Shown here: one piece after another, positions 15,562 through 24,574 of the stretch | How the letters are laid out: every line of letters begins with the position of its first letter | Numbering within the stretch: the stretch's first letter is position 1 | Assembly (NCBI GenBank): GCA_002362735.1 | Contig: DEUU01000105.1 | Span: forward strand, 7,609 to 39,384 | Source: Dehalococcoidia bacterium UBA3254 | Lineage (GTDB): Bacteria; Chloroflexota; Dehalococcoidia; Dehalococcoidales; UBA3254 | Reading direction: 5' to 3' | Length of the DNA: 31,776 nt | The notes under the pieces: model-generated | Told to the model about the DNA's origin: nothing | What the model saw: the letters and a program-made list of their open reading frames with translations, nothing else | The model's database searches: none | Position numbers and translations under genes: made by a program

Positions 15562-15903
15562 ATGACCGAAAAAAGAATGCTGATAGTTGAAGAAGAGCTT
15601 TTAAATAAGATAGACGAAAATCGGGGTGAAATGAGCCGCACTGAATTCATCAATTTTCTTATCAACAGTCAGCTTAAAGAAGAAAGTAGTGTATCCGTTG
15701 TTCCAAATAACAAGTACATAGACCGAGAAGAATTCCAGGAGTTTGCACAGGGAATGAAAGACCTTCTCCGCCGTTTCCTGGACTTTTTCATCAGTTACGG
15801 ACTGGAACTGAAAGAAGAGCCTAAAGACAGTACTTTTGCAGAGCTGGTCCAAAAGCTGCAAACGCTTTCGGTTAATGGCGGCAAACCCAAAACTATAAAA
15901 TAA
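15562..15903 (+). CDS. Ribbon-helix-helix-like DNA-binding protein
   Basis: 113 residues. The N-terminal 40 (MTEKRMLIVEEELLNKIDENRGEMSRTEFINFLI region) fit a ribbon-helix-helix fold: a short beta strand RMLIVEEEL, helix A, turn, and helix B starting SRTEFINFLI. The remainder (about 50-100) is a charged helical segment (EFQEFAQGMKDLLRRFLDFFISYG) that may mediate oligomerisation. AAAGGA lies about nine bases before ATG. It follows the winged-helix gene by 65 bp and probably shares its promoter. It is not an obvious antitoxin: no toxin-like gene is adjacent. Confidence 0.65.
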   Translation: MTEKRMLIVEEELLNKIDENRGEMSRTEFINFLINSQLKEESSVSVVPNNKYIDREEFQEFAQGMKDLLRRFLDFFISYGLELKEEPKDSTFAELVQKLQTLSVNGGKPKTIK

Positions 15904-16253
15904 CATCTAATTCACGTTTAGTTTTTATCACATGGCTATATCTTAATATCCTTAATCCGATGATCTAAAGCCGTTAAGGAGAAGAGATGTAGTCTATTTT
16001 ATATTCTCCAGTCAATCGATGATTAATTAAGAGACTTCCTGCCGCACAGCAAAATATTTTCCCCTAATATCCCCAATAATAAGCGTATACGATATAACAA
16101 TCTTCTAGAATTCAACCACTTCCAAACTCAGATTGTATCTGTCATTCTAAACTTGAGTAAGAGTATCGTTTCATGGAAAAAATTGTGCATTCTCTCAAGT
16201 AAAAGAGCTGGTCTCCTTAAATATTAATGTTACAGGTCTGATTTGGAGGTACT
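15904..16253 (+). other. 350-bp intergenic region with no gene seen
   Basis: AT-rich spacer before the GH3-like gene. It holds a 7-bp inverted repeat ACTTGAG (16151-16157) / CTCAAGT (16194-16200) with a long loop, and GGAGG (16245-16249) as the ribosome site of the next gene. No ORF with a convincing ribosome site is visible on either strand, and no clear terminator. Confidence 0.5.
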
Positions 16254-17924
16254 ATGCCTAGAGCGGTGGAATTATTGAGGCGAGGTAGAAATGAAGAACT
16301 CTGGAACATGTGCTGCGGCTATCTCAATTTAGATATTGAGCAGTTTATGACTATCCAAAAAAGGTTATTGCTGGGACAAATAGAGACACTGTATCAAAGC
16401 AAGATTGGCCGAAAGATTATGAACGAGACACGGCCGGCAACAGTGGATGAATTCAGACAAATGGTACCTTTAACAACATATGCAGATTATTGCCCTGAGC
16501 TTGTAGAAAAGAGAGAAGAGACACTCCCCGAAAAACCGGCCCAATGGGTCCATACTTCGGGTAAATCAGGCCAGTACGCTTGCAAATGGATACCGATTAC
16601 AACTGCAACGATTAATAACTTGAGCCCGATATTATACGGAATCGGTCTCATGTCAGGTTGTAAAGAATGGGGAGATTCCTCCAGAATGCCGGCGTACCCC
16701 AAAATTATTTACACCGTTGCTCCGCGCCCTTATATTTCCGGGGCGTTAGCCAGTATGATAGGAGAGCAGACTCCTTTGCATTATTACCCATCATTGGAAC
16801 AATCTGAAAAATTACACTTTGAAGATAGAATAAAGCTGGGTTTCCAGGAATCGCTGTCCGGCGGCCTTGACTATTTTTTCGGACTCTCACTGGTACTTGC
16901 AGCGGTAGGGGAAAAAATCAGTCAATCAGCCGGTGCGATGAATATACTCCCATTGTTTCTGAAGCCTAAAGCTCTGATGAGACTTTCCGGTGGATTAATA
17001 AAAAGCAAACTCGCAGGACGCTCATTGATGCCAATGGATCTGTGGAATATCAAAGGGATTATAACCAGCGGTCTGGATAGCTCGATTTACAAAGAAAAGA
17101 TAAAAGAACTCTGGGGAAGATACCCGCTTGATATCTATGCTTGTACGGAAGGCGGGGTGATTGCCACCCAGACCTGGGACTTCAACAGCATGACATTCAT
17201 TCCAAATTTAAATTTCCTGGAATTCATCCCTGAAAGAGAACATCTGAAATGGCAATTAGACCATAAATACCAACCCAAAACGGTTCTGCTGGATGAGGTC
17301 AAAGCTGGAGAATGCTATGAAATTGTAATCACAAATTTTGGGGGTGGGGTGCTTAGCCGTTACCGGATTGGCGACATGATTCGAATAACTTCCCTTAGAA
17401 ATGAAAAATTAGGAATCGAGACTCCTCAGATGATATTTGAGAGAAGGGCAGACGATATCATAGATTTTGTATCCGTGAAATTAAGTGAAAAAACGATCTG
17501 GCAGGCTATTGAAAATATCGGCATACCATACGAGGACTGGGTCGCCTTTAAAAAGCCCGGTGAGCTAACTTTGAATATCCTGTTAGAGCCGAACAGCGAT
17601 TATCAGATCAATGAGAATGAAATGGGGAAAGTTATCTATAAAGAAATTATTAAAAGTGAGAACGAAGCTTTCAATTCCTCAGATATACATAGCGATGGGC
17701 ATAACATGATTAAGCTGGATATAAAAATAACACAACTTCCGAGGGGTAGTTTTGCGCGTTATGTTTCAAAAAAGAGAGCGGAAGGGGCGGATTTAGCCCA
17801 TCTTAAACCGCCCCACATCAACCCACCCCAAAATGTGATTTCGACCCTGTTGTTGAGCAGTGGAATATCATCAGAGCAAACAGTGGCAGATGCCCAGGTA
17901 GTGCCAGCCTCAAATACACCGTAG
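16254..17924 (+). CDS. GH3-like acyl-adenylating protein
   Basis: 556-residue member of the GH3 branch of the ANL superfamily, which in plants adenylates carboxylic acids and joins them to amino acids. The ATP-binding loop is HTSGKSGQYACKWIP (100-114). CTEGG lies in the A5-like region (IYACTEGGVIATQTWD, around 296), and LSRYRIGDMIRI is the hinge/ribose-binding block near 370. A smaller C-terminal domain follows. The last 40 residues (after LKPPHINPP) look disordered. GGAGG precedes the ATG. Bacterial substrates are unknown to me, and no acyl carrier or amino-acid gene is adjacent. It lies upstream of the c-di-GMP sensor on the same strand, but that gene has its own promoter. Confidence 0.82.
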   Translation: MPRAVELLRRGRNEELWNMCCGYLNLDIEQFMTIQKRLLLGQIETLYQSKIGRKIMNETRPATVDEFRQMVPLTTYADYCPELVEKREETLPEKPAQWVHTSGKSGQYACKWIPITTATINNLSPILYGIGLMSGCKEWGDSSRMPAYPKIIYTVAPRPYISGALASMIGEQTPLHYYPSLEQSEKLHFEDRIKLGFQESLSGGLDYFFGLSLVLAAVGEKISQSAGAMNILPLFLKPKALMRLSGGLIKSKLAGRSLMPMDLWNIKGIITSGLDSSIYKEKIKELWGRYPLDIYACTEGGVIATQTWDFNSMTFIPNLNFLEFIPEREHLKWQLDHKYQPKTVLLDEVKAGECYEIVITNFGGGVLSRYRIGDMIRITSLRNEKLGIETPQMIFERRADDIIDFVSVKLSEKTIWQAIENIGIPYEDWVAFKKPGELTLNILLEPNSDYQINENEMGKVIYKEIIKSENEAFNSSDIHSDGHNMIKLDIKITQLPRGSFARYVSKKRAEGADLAHLKPPHINPPQNVISTLLLSSGISSEQTVADAQVVPASNTP

Positions 17925-17965
17925 AGAAAAAGTACTGGAAAGACTAAAGTACTAGTAACAGAGCC

Positions 17966-17994
17966 TTGACACAGAGTTCGATTCAGTCAATAAT
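17966..17994 (+). promoter_or_regulatory. Strong promoter directly before the c-di-GMP sensor gene
   Basis: TTGACA (17966-17971), 17-bp spacer, AATAAT (17989-17994). The expected transcription start (about 18001) falls within a few bases of ATG 18004, predicting a leaderless mRNA. A 7-bp inverted repeat CAGAGCC (17959-17965) / GGCTCTG (17996-18002) flanks the promoter and could be an operator. Confidence 0.65.
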
Positions 17995-18003
17995 GGGCTC
18001 TGC

Positions 18004-21000
18004 ATGAATATTTATAACTATATTCCTTTAATTGCTATGGTGGCTTATATCCCCTTACTTGTGACCACCATTAGTGCGAGACCTTTAAGCAAAAAACATA
18101 AACTATTTTTGCTATTCCTCATCTCGGCTATTATTTGGAGTCTGGTTGATTTCATTGCCCGCAGTGATTTCCTGCCTCAACTGCGTCCAATTTGGCTCAG
18201 ACTAATTCTCCTGGCTTTTACTCTGACGGCCGTTCAATTCCATTGTTTTACATCTTCCTTTTTCCCCTCCGGCAAAAGACGCTGGTTACCATTTGCTTAC
18301 GGCTCTCTGATCGTGGTGGCAATTTTACTTTTTGTCGGTTTTTCTAACGAGAACATTGTAGCTGAAGGCGGTAAGCTTTATCCCCAATATGGAAATACCA
18401 CGATAATCATGGTGATTCCGTTATTAATACTACTGGGTAGAAACATATACTTGTTAGCACCATTATTGAAACACCAGGAAAATCCCGTTGTCTATAATCA
18501 AACAATCACTCTTATCATCGGTCTGGTGGTTCTGGCGGTGTTCGGGTTTGTGGCTTTGTTGCCATGGGGTCGTGAATATTCTTTGAGCCATATCGCTAAT
18601 ATCGTGAATGCGATTCTTTTAAGCTATGCCGTAGTAGGACATCACCTGGTTGATATTCGATTTGTTCTACGTCGGGGTTTGATCTGGTTGAGTATTGCCG
18701 CTATCGGACTGGCGAGCTTCTGGACCATGCTGCTAATTTTCCACGCAATATTCAAAATTGAATTAACCCCGATGTCGATGTTCGCAGCCTCAATATCTGG
18801 AGTTATTGCGGTAGTAATCATTTATAAAATGCAAGACGTGGTCACCAGGTTGTTCGGCAAGGCTTTCCAGGGAGATACCTATTATCATCGTGAGAAGCTT
18901 TCGGACTTTGTGAATAAAATCCACAACGTATTCAGCCTTAAAGAGCAGGGCGGTAATTTACTTAACCTTGTCACTCATGCTATAGGCTGCGGAAAAGCTT
19001 GTCTGCTATTTCCCGATCCTAATGATGATTTCGAGGTACAACTGATAGATCCAATCCAAAAAGATAGTCCTTTGTTTAAAATCAAACTGAGAAAAGATAA
19101 TCCGATCATCGAATATCTTAAACAGGAACGTCGCCCGCTAACCTCTGAACATATGGAAACCTCTCCAGAATTCATGGGGCTCTGGGCACAAGAAAAAGAA
19201 GCAATCGAGAAAAACAAAATAGAACTTTTTATCCCGTTGATAAGTAGGGAAAGGTTAATAGGCATTTTAATTCTTGATAAAAAGACAAATGGACGCTACA
19301 ACCTGGAAGACTATAACCTTCTGGATGAAATCACCAGTAGAGTTTCTGTCAGCATCGAAAAAGAATATTTGAGGGAACAATTAAAAGAAAGCCAGGAATA
19401 TTTGTCGATCATTAACCGTTCCAATGCTATTATTTCGTCCAGCCTGGATATCCAGAGGATATATGATAATTTCATAAAAGAATTGAAACAGGTAGTAGAC
19501 GTAGACTGGGCAGCCATAGGAGTAGTGGAAGACTCTGAAATTAACTTTATGGCGGTTTTTACAGAAATTGGTTCACCCTGGAAGGTAGGTGAACGCATTC
19601 CACTGAAGGGAACTGCTAATGAATGGTTAATTAACCATCCTTCCCATGCCCTCATTGAGCCGGACTTAAATGTTGAGAGTCAGTTCTTCACGGGAAAATA
19701 CTACTTGCAGCATTCGATCCGTTCAATTGCACATTTACCTTTGATAATCTCTAACGAAGTTATCGGCACACTATCCGTAGCAAGCCGCAAACCCGATGCT
19801 TATAATTCAAGACATCTTAAACTTCTCGAACAACTGGCTTCGCAAATTGCAATGCCGATTGAAAATGCCCGGCTCTATGCCAAGACAGAACATATGGCGC
19901 GGGTAGATAGTATGACTGGACTGCTTAATCGACGCTCTATGGACGAAATACTTCCGAGTGAAATCGGAAGACATTCACGTTACGGCGGTGTCTTTTCCGT
20001 GATTATTCTTGACCTTGATTCATTCAAGTCTCTCAACGATAACTACGGTCATCTGGCTGGAGACGAACTATTGAGACAGATAGGCATAATTATGAAGGAC
20101 GCCATCCGTGAAGCAGATCGAGCTTTCCGCTACGGCGGAGATGAATTCGCAATTCTGTTACCGCAAACGACGATTGACGCTGCATTAAAAGTCGCTGAAC
20201 GTATTCGTCAGCAAACTTATGCCATGATTGAAATAGGTTCCAAACCTATCAGCATCAGTTTGGGACTGGCGAGCTGGCCGGCGGACGGGGTAAATGCTCA
20301 CGATCTTATTGCATCGGCGGATTCAGCACTTTATCGGGCAAAGAGGAGTGGCGGTAACCGCAGTCAATGTTCTCTTGTTCGTTTGAATTCGGTGGCTAAC
20401 GAAAGAGCAAAAATAGATATTACCAATAATCAGGATAGCAGCGCTTTAAGCGCTATATTCGCTCTAGCTGCCACAGTTGATGCCAGGGATATATTAACTA
20501 CCAACCATTCCAAGCAGGTGCATGAATACGCGATTGCCATCGGTGAGGGACTTGGACTGGATAATCTTGAAATAAATCGCCTCGGTACTTGCGCTTTATT
20601 GCATGATGTTGGTAAGATTGGCATCAGCGATGAGATATTAAATAAAAAAGAGACGCTCACTGAAAAAGAATGGGAAATCATCAAATCACATCCTCAGCTG
20701 GGAGCTGCTATCGCCAGTCATTCAACCCAGCTATCTCCATGTGTGATAGGTATTTTACATCATCATGAAAAATATAACGGCGAAGGATATCCGGATGGAT
20801 TGAAAAATGAGGAAATTCCTCTAGAATCGCGCATCCTGGCGATTGCCGACGCTTTTGCGTCCATGACTTCCGATCGTGTTTATTCACAAACTTTTAACTA
20901 CGAATCAGCCATAGAAGAAATAAAAAATGGAGCAGGCAAACAGTTTGATCCAAAATTAGTAGAAGTGTTTCTATCCGTGATTCCAAAAACAGTCGAATAT

Positions 21001-21051
21001 CTAAATAAAGTTAAGATAGGTAGTGAGAAAATAGATAGGTCCTTGCTTTAA
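18004..21051 (+). CDS. Membrane sensor with GAF, GGDEF and HD-GYP domains (c-di-GMP synthesis and breakdown)
   Basis: 1015-residue signalling protein. Residues 1-290 form about eight membrane helices resembling the 7TM region found on bacterial histidine kinases. Two GAF-like domains follow (about 310-455 and 470-625). The GGDEF domain (about 635-790) has an intact YGGDEF (near 710-716), and an RxxD product-inhibition site five residues before it (READRAFRYGGDEF). The HD-GYP domain (about 815-1000) has HDVGKIGI (near 867), HHHEKYNGEGYPDGL (near 917-932) and so looks catalytically complete. No histidine-kinase domain is present. It could make or degrade c-di-GMP depending on input. No Shine-Dalgarno is seen, consistent with a leaderless message. 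A NarL-type regulator follows nine bases later. Confidence 0.92.
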   Translation: MNIYNYIPLIAMVAYIPLLVTTISARPLSKKHKLFLLFLISAIIWSLVDFIARSDFLPQLRPIWLRLILLAFTLTAVQFHCFTSSFFPSGKRRWLPFAYGSLIVVAILLFVGFSNENIVAEGGKLYPQYGNTTIIMVIPLLILLGRNIYLLAPLLKHQENPVVYNQTITLIIGLVVLAVFGFVALLPWGREYSLSHIANIVNAILLSYAVVGHHLVDIRFVLRRGLIWLSIAAIGLASFWTMLLIFHAIFKIELTPMSMFAASISGVIAVVIIYKMQDVVTRLFGKAFQGDTYYHREKLSDFVNKIHNVFSLKEQGGNLLNLVTHAIGCGKACLLFPDPNDDFEVQLIDPIQKDSPLFKIKLRKDNPIIEYLKQERRPLTSEHMETSPEFMGLWAQEKEAIEKNKIELFIPLISRERLIGILILDKKTNGRYNLEDYNLLDEITSRVSVSIEKEYLREQLKESQEYLSIINRSNAIISSSLDIQRIYDNFIKELKQVVDVDWAAIGVVEDSEINFMAVFTEIGSPWKVGERIPLKGTANEWLINHPSHALIEPDLNVESQFFTGKYYLQHSIRSIAHLPLIISNEVIGTLSVASRKPDAYNSRHLKLLEQLASQIAMPIENARLYAKTEHMARVDSMTGLLNRRSMDEILPSEIGRHSRYGGVFSVIILDLDSFKSLNDNYGHLAGDELLRQIGIIMKDAIREADRAFRYGGDEFAILLPQTTIDAALKVAERIRQQTYAMIEIGSKPISISLGLASWPADGVNAHDLIASADSALYRAKRSGGNRSQCSLVRLNSVANERAKIDITNNQDSSALSAIFALAATVDARDILTTNHSKQVHEYAIAIGEGLGLDNLEINRLGTCALLHDVGKIGISDEILNKKETLTEKEWEIIKSHPQLGAAIASHSTQLSPCVIGILHHHEKYNGEGYPDGLKNEEIPLESRILAIADAFASMTSDRVYSQTFNYESAIEEIKNGAGKQFDPKLVEVFLSVIPKTVEYLNKVKIGSEKIDRSLL

Positions 21052-21059
21052 GGGCCCCA

Positions 21060-21749
21060 ATGGAGAAAGGTATGGAAGAAATGATTCAGGTTTTTATCAT
21101 CAGTCAGCAGTCGCTATTTAGATCCGGTATTCAACATTCGCTCTCTAACCTTCCGGACATCACGGTAGTGGGCACGTCTGAAATCAATGACGGAGTCCTC
21201 GGCGTAATAGATAATTTACCTCCGGATGTGACCCTTTTGGATATAGATGGGACTTCGGATGCCGCTCTGACACTCGCCCGAAAAATCAAACAGCATTCAC
21301 CCAGTGTAGCCATCGTAGTCCTGGCTTCTAATCCTAACGATGAGCAACTCTTTGAAGCTTTGAAGGGGCAAGCCGCTTCTTACTTAAGCAAAGAGACTAC
21401 TGCCGAGCGTCTCCTGGATACTGTGAGACGCGTAGCCCGTGGTGAGCACCCGATCAACGAAGCTCTAACCAGCCGTCCCAAAGTAGCAGAGCAGGTTTTG
21501 CTGCAATTTCAGGAACTCTCCCGCCGGACAGAAGCGGAGGGCTTTATATCTCCCCTGACTCCTAGAGAGATGGAGATCCTGAAATACATCGGACAGGGAT
21601 TTTTGAACAAACAAATTGCGGCGGAACTGGGCATCAGTGAACAGACTATTAAAAATCATGTCACCTCCATTCTGCGGAAATTGAATGCTAACGCTCGGAC
21701 GGAGGCTGTCGTACTGGCCTTGAAACAGGGATTAATCACGATAAGTTAG
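21060..21749 (+). CDS. NarL/FixJ-type response regulator with an atypical receiver
   Basis: 229 residues: a receiver domain (about 8-125) and a LuxR-type helix-turn-helix (LTPREMEILKYIGQG to LALKQGLI, about 166-226). The phosphoacceptor is probably D61 (LLDID) and the conserved Lys is K111 (YLSKE). The acidic pair that binds Mg2+ near the first strand (normally DD in VDDHPLFR) is replaced: VFIISQQSLFRSG has S15, Q16, Q17. Phosphorylation may thus be impaired or absent. AAGGG lies five to six bases before ATG 21060; Met5 and Met8 are alternatives. It starts nine bases after the c-di-GMP sensor stop and is likely co-transcribed. No histidine kinase is nearby. Confidence 0.88.
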   Translation: MEKGMEEMIQVFIISQQSLFRSGIQHSLSNLPDITVVGTSEINDGVLGVIDNLPPDVTLLDIDGTSDAALTLARKIKQHSPSVAIVVLASNPNDEQLFEALKGQAASYLSKETTAERLLDTVRRVARGEHPINEALTSRPKVAEQVLLQFQELSRRTEAEGFISPLTPREMEILKYIGQGFLNKQIAAELGISEQTIKNHVTSILRKLNANARTEAVVLALKQGLITIS

Positions 21750-21900
21750 AAACGAACTATCCAGGGTCTTTTAATTGTCTAATCTGACTCGCCCGGTATG
21801 GAATGCGGCATGAAATAATTAAGAGCCCTGAGATATTGTCCTTAAAATTGTATTTTGGGACGGTTTGTGTTATATCTTAATATGTTAAAAATAATATTGA

Positions 21901-21989
21901 CCGCTAGGGGTGCACCGGGCTGAGAGTCCGTATAAAATCAGGACAACCCTCGTGAACCTGAACTCGGTAATACGAGCGTAGGGAAGCGG
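21901..21989 (+). ncRNA. TPP riboswitch (THI element)
   Basis: Thiamine pyrophosphate aptamer upstream of thiC. P1 pairs CCGCT (21901-21905) with AGCGG (21985-21989). CTGAGA (21920-21925) is the pyrimidine-binding signature. The pyrophosphate arm has GAACCTGAACTCGGTAATAC followed by GAGCGTAGGGAAG, matching the conserved THI box. A terminator hairpin follows directly, so control is probably by transcription termination when TPP is bound. Confidence 0.96.
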
Positions 21990-21997
21990 AGTGAAAG

Positions 21998-22039
21998 AAC
22001 CAGGGTAATTGCAGCCGGATGCCCTGGTTTTATTTTTTT
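21998..22039 (+). terminator. Riboswitch-controlled intrinsic terminator
   Basis: AACCAGGG (21998-22005) pairs with CCCTGGTT (22022-22029), an 8-bp stem with a 16-nt loop, followed by TTATTTTTTT. It lies nine bases after the TPP aptamer and 14 before the thiC start, as an expression platform. Confidence 0.9.
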
Positions 22040-22053
22040 ATATGGAGATATGA

Positions 22054-23349
22054 ATGACTCAAATTGAATCCGCACGTACTGGTCAAATCACCGAACAGAT
22101 GAAGCAGGTTGCCGAAAATGAAGGCCTGGAGACAGAATTTATTCGAAAGGGCGTCTCTGAGGGTACAATTGTTATTCCAGCGAATATTAACCACGTCGGC
22201 CTCTCCCCAAGGGGCATCGGCAAAGGCTTATCCACAAAAGTAAATGCTAATATCGGGACTTCTTCCGATTTCGGCAATATCGATTCCGAGTTAAAAAAGC
22301 TTAAAGTCTGTATAGAGTCGAAGGCAGATGCCGTGATGGATTTGAGTACCGGAGGAGACCTCAGGTCGATCCGGAAAGTAATTATTGCCTCCTGTCCTCT
22401 TCCTCTCGGAACAGTCCCGATTTACGAAGCGGGAGTTTCTGCTTCTCTAAGAGAAAACGCCATGGTCAAGATGACGACCGATGACCTTTTTGATGCGATT
22501 GAAAATCATGCCAAAGATGGCGTGGATTTCATTACCGTCCACTGTGGCGTAACCCGAGCGGCAATCGATCGGCTAAAACAACAAAAAAGAGTGGCGGATG
22601 TAGTCTCCAGGGGAGGCGCATTTCTGATCGGTTGGATGTTATTCAATGAACGGGAAAATCCTCTTTATGAGCAATACGATAGATTACTGGAAATAGCCCG
22701 GGAATATGATGTAACCTTGAGTCTCGGAGATGGGATGCGCCCCGGATGTCTGGCGGATGCGACAGACAGAGCACAAATCGAAGAACTATTAACTTTAGGG
22801 GAACTGGTCCAGAAAGCCCAGGAGGCCGGCGTTCAGGTAATGGTGGAAGGACCCGGTCATGTGCCTCTGGATCAAATTGAAACCAATATCCGGCTTCAGA
22901 AAGCCCTCTGCAAAGGAGCTCCATTTTACGTTCTGGGTCCCCTGGTAACCGATGTAGCGGCTGGATACGATCATATAACGGGGGCGATCGGCGGTGCGAT
23001 AGCGGCATCGGCCGGAGCGGATTTCCTGTGTTACGTAACACCAGCGGAACACCTATCTTTGCCCGATCCGGAGGATGTTAAGCAGGGGATTATGGCATCT
23101 CGAATAGCTGCACACGCGGCCGATATTGTGAAGGGAGTGAAAGGAGCCATGGATTGGGATTTAAAAATGTCGAGAGCACGGAAGAAACTGGATTGGGAAG
23201 AACAGGCCAAGCTTTCTCTGGACCCCGAAAAGTCCCGAGCAGGGCATCGCAAACACTCTTCCGCGGGCAAAGCCTGCAGCATGTGTGGCGGATTTTGCGC
23301 CATGGCGCTGGTGGAAGAATATCTGGGGATATCGACTCCAAGATGCTGA
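22054..23349 (+). CDS. thiC: Phosphomethylpyrimidine synthase ThiC
   Basis: Radical-SAM enzyme that rearranges aminoimidazole ribotide to HMP-P, the thiamine pyrimidine. 431 residues, the short form without the extra N-terminal domain of the enterobacterial enzyme. Blocks include [96 protein letters not shown] and [11 protein letters not shown]. The C-terminal cluster motif reads C408-SM-C411-GGF-C415, spacing C-x2-C-x3-C; many ThiC have x4 in the second gap. The TPP riboswitch and terminator upstream show thiamine feedback. No other thiamine gene is in the window. Confidence 0.96.
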   Translation: MTQIESARTGQITEQMKQVAENEGLETEFIRKGVSEGTIVIPANINHVGLSPRGIGKGLSTKVNANIGTSSDFGNIDSELKKLKVCIESKADAVMDLSTGGDLRSIRKVIIASCPLPLGTVPIYEAGVSASLRENAMVKMTTDDLFDAIENHAKDGVDFITVHCGVTRAAIDRLKQQKRVADVVSRGGAFLIGWMLFNERENPLYEQYDRLLEIAREYDVTLSLGDGMRPGCLADATDRAQIEELLTLGELVQKAQEAGVQVMVEGPGHVPLDQIETNIRLQKALCKGAPFYVLGPLVTDVAAGYDHITGAIGGAIAASAGADFLCYVTPAEHLSLPDPEDVKQGIMASRIAAHAADIVKGVKGAMDWDLKMSRARKKLDWEEQAKLSLDPEKSRAGHRKHSSAGKACSMCGGFCAMALVEEYLGISTPRC

Positions 23350-23404
23350 GGCGATAGAGAGCCTTCAGGTTCTTATCTAAATTTCCCTGTTCAGGAGTGC
23401 ATAT

Positions 23405-24574
23405 TTGCTCGATGTAGCGGTCGTTGGCGGGGGCCCGGCTGGCAGCCGCGTAGCTTATAAACTAGCCGAGTTTGGACATCAAGTCGCCGTATTCGAAAAA
23501 CGCAACGCGATTGGTGAAAAACCCTGCTGTACCGGAATTGTCAGTCAGGAATGTATTCGAAATTTCTCAATCCCCCGGTCCGTTATCCGACAGGAATTCT
23601 GCAGCGCTCGCATATTTTCTCCTTCCGGAAAAGATCTAAGACTTTATCGTCCTGAAATACAGGCGTCCATTGTGAATCGGAAAACTTTTGATTCAAACCT
23701 CGCCAGTCTGGCTCAATCTCTCGGCGTCAAATTCTGCTTAAACAATATCGTAGAAAGGGTCACCTTTTGCCCGAACAAAGTTACACTGGTTTTAAAATCA
23801 CCTGATGGCTGTCGCTCAGTGGAAGCGCAAACGGTGATTTTGGCCACCGGATTTGCTTCCACCATCGTGAAAGATCTGGGTCTGGGAGCCGTGAGCTACT
23901 TTGTAACTGGAGCCCAGACCGAGGTCGAAATCTCGGGGGTTAATGGAGTTGAAGTCTATCTGGACCAGAATATTGCTCCCGGTTATTTTGCTTGGTTAGT
24001 ACCAGTTTCAACCACAACAGGACTGGTCGGTCTCCTGTCACGAAAGTCTGCTGGACATCATCTCAGGAACTGGTTAACCATATTGGAAGCAAAAAAGAGA
24101 ATCACACCCGGGAATTATCAAATACGGTACGGCGGCATCCCTTTAAAACCATTGAAGAAAACATATGGTGAAAGGCTTTTAGTGCTTGGAGATGCAGCTG
24201 GGCAGGTCAAACCAACGACGGGCGGGGGAATCTATTTTGGAATGATGTGCGCTGATATTGCGGCAGAAATTTTACATAACGCTATAGAGGCGGGTGATTT
24301 ATCCGCTAATTATTTGTCTGGCTACGAACGTGAATGGCGCAAAAAGCTAGGAAGTGAGCTTAAAAGGGAGTATATTGCCAGACGTCTGTATGAACGTTTA
24401 ACTAATCCACAAATTGAAAGAATATTAGATGGAATACAGTCGTCTGGAGTCATAGACTCATTACTTCAGGATGAACTGGTTTCTTTCGACTGGCATGGGG
24501 GCTTATTTGTAAAAATATTAAAGCATAGTCTGAAGCGGCTTGTTGGTAAAGGATTGAAAAATGGAGATCATTGA
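23405..24574 (+). CDS. Geranylgeranyl reductase-family FAD-dependent oxidoreductase
   Basis: 389-residue flavoprotein. The N-terminal FAD motif is VVGGGPAGSRVAYKLAEFG, with acidic E at the end of strand 2 (VFEKR). GEKPCCTGIVS is the cysteine-containing substrate-side block of the GGR family. The second FAD block is LVLGDAAGQVKPTTGGGIYFG. The family reduces isoprenoid double bonds (chlorophyll, archaeal lipid or quinone side chains) or acts as related halogenase-like flavoenzymes; the substrate here is unknown. TTG 23405 is the start, with AGGAG seven bases upstream, and the FAD motif begins at residue 4, so no longer start is needed. It overlaps tatD by 14 bases. Confidence 0.82.
   Translation: MLDVAVVGGGPAGSRVAYKLAEFGHQVAVFEKRNAIGEKPCCTGIVSQECIRNFSIPRSVIRQEFCSARIFSPSGKDLRLYRPEIQASIVNRKTFDSNLASLAQSLGVKFCLNNIVERVTFCPNKVTLVLKSPDGCRSVEAQTVILATGFASTIVKDLGLGAVSYFVTGAQTEVEISGVNGVEVYLDQNIAPGYFAWLVPVSTTTGLVGLLSRKSAGHHLRNWLTILEAKKRITPGNYQIRYGGIPLKPLKKTYGERLLVLGDAAGQVKPTTGGGIYFGMMCADIAAEILHNAIEAGDLSANYLSGYEREWRKKLGSELKREYIARRLYERLTNPQIERILDGIQSSGVIDSLLQDELVSFDWHGGLFVKILKHSLKRLVGKGLKNGDH

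Noticed and set aside
15562..15903. Ribbon-helix-helix protein as an antitoxin of a toxin-antitoxin pair
   Set aside because: The adjacent gene is a winged-helix regulator, not a recognisable toxin.
16151..16200. ACTTGAG/CTCAAGT inverted repeat before the GH3-like gene
   Set aside because: Only 7 bp with a 36-base loop in AT-rich DNA; could be chance.
21764..21830. Imperfect inverted repeat CAGGGTCTTTTAATT / AATTAAGAGCCCTG after the response regulator
   Set aside because: About 40-base loop, imperfect stem, no uridine run; not convincing as a terminator.
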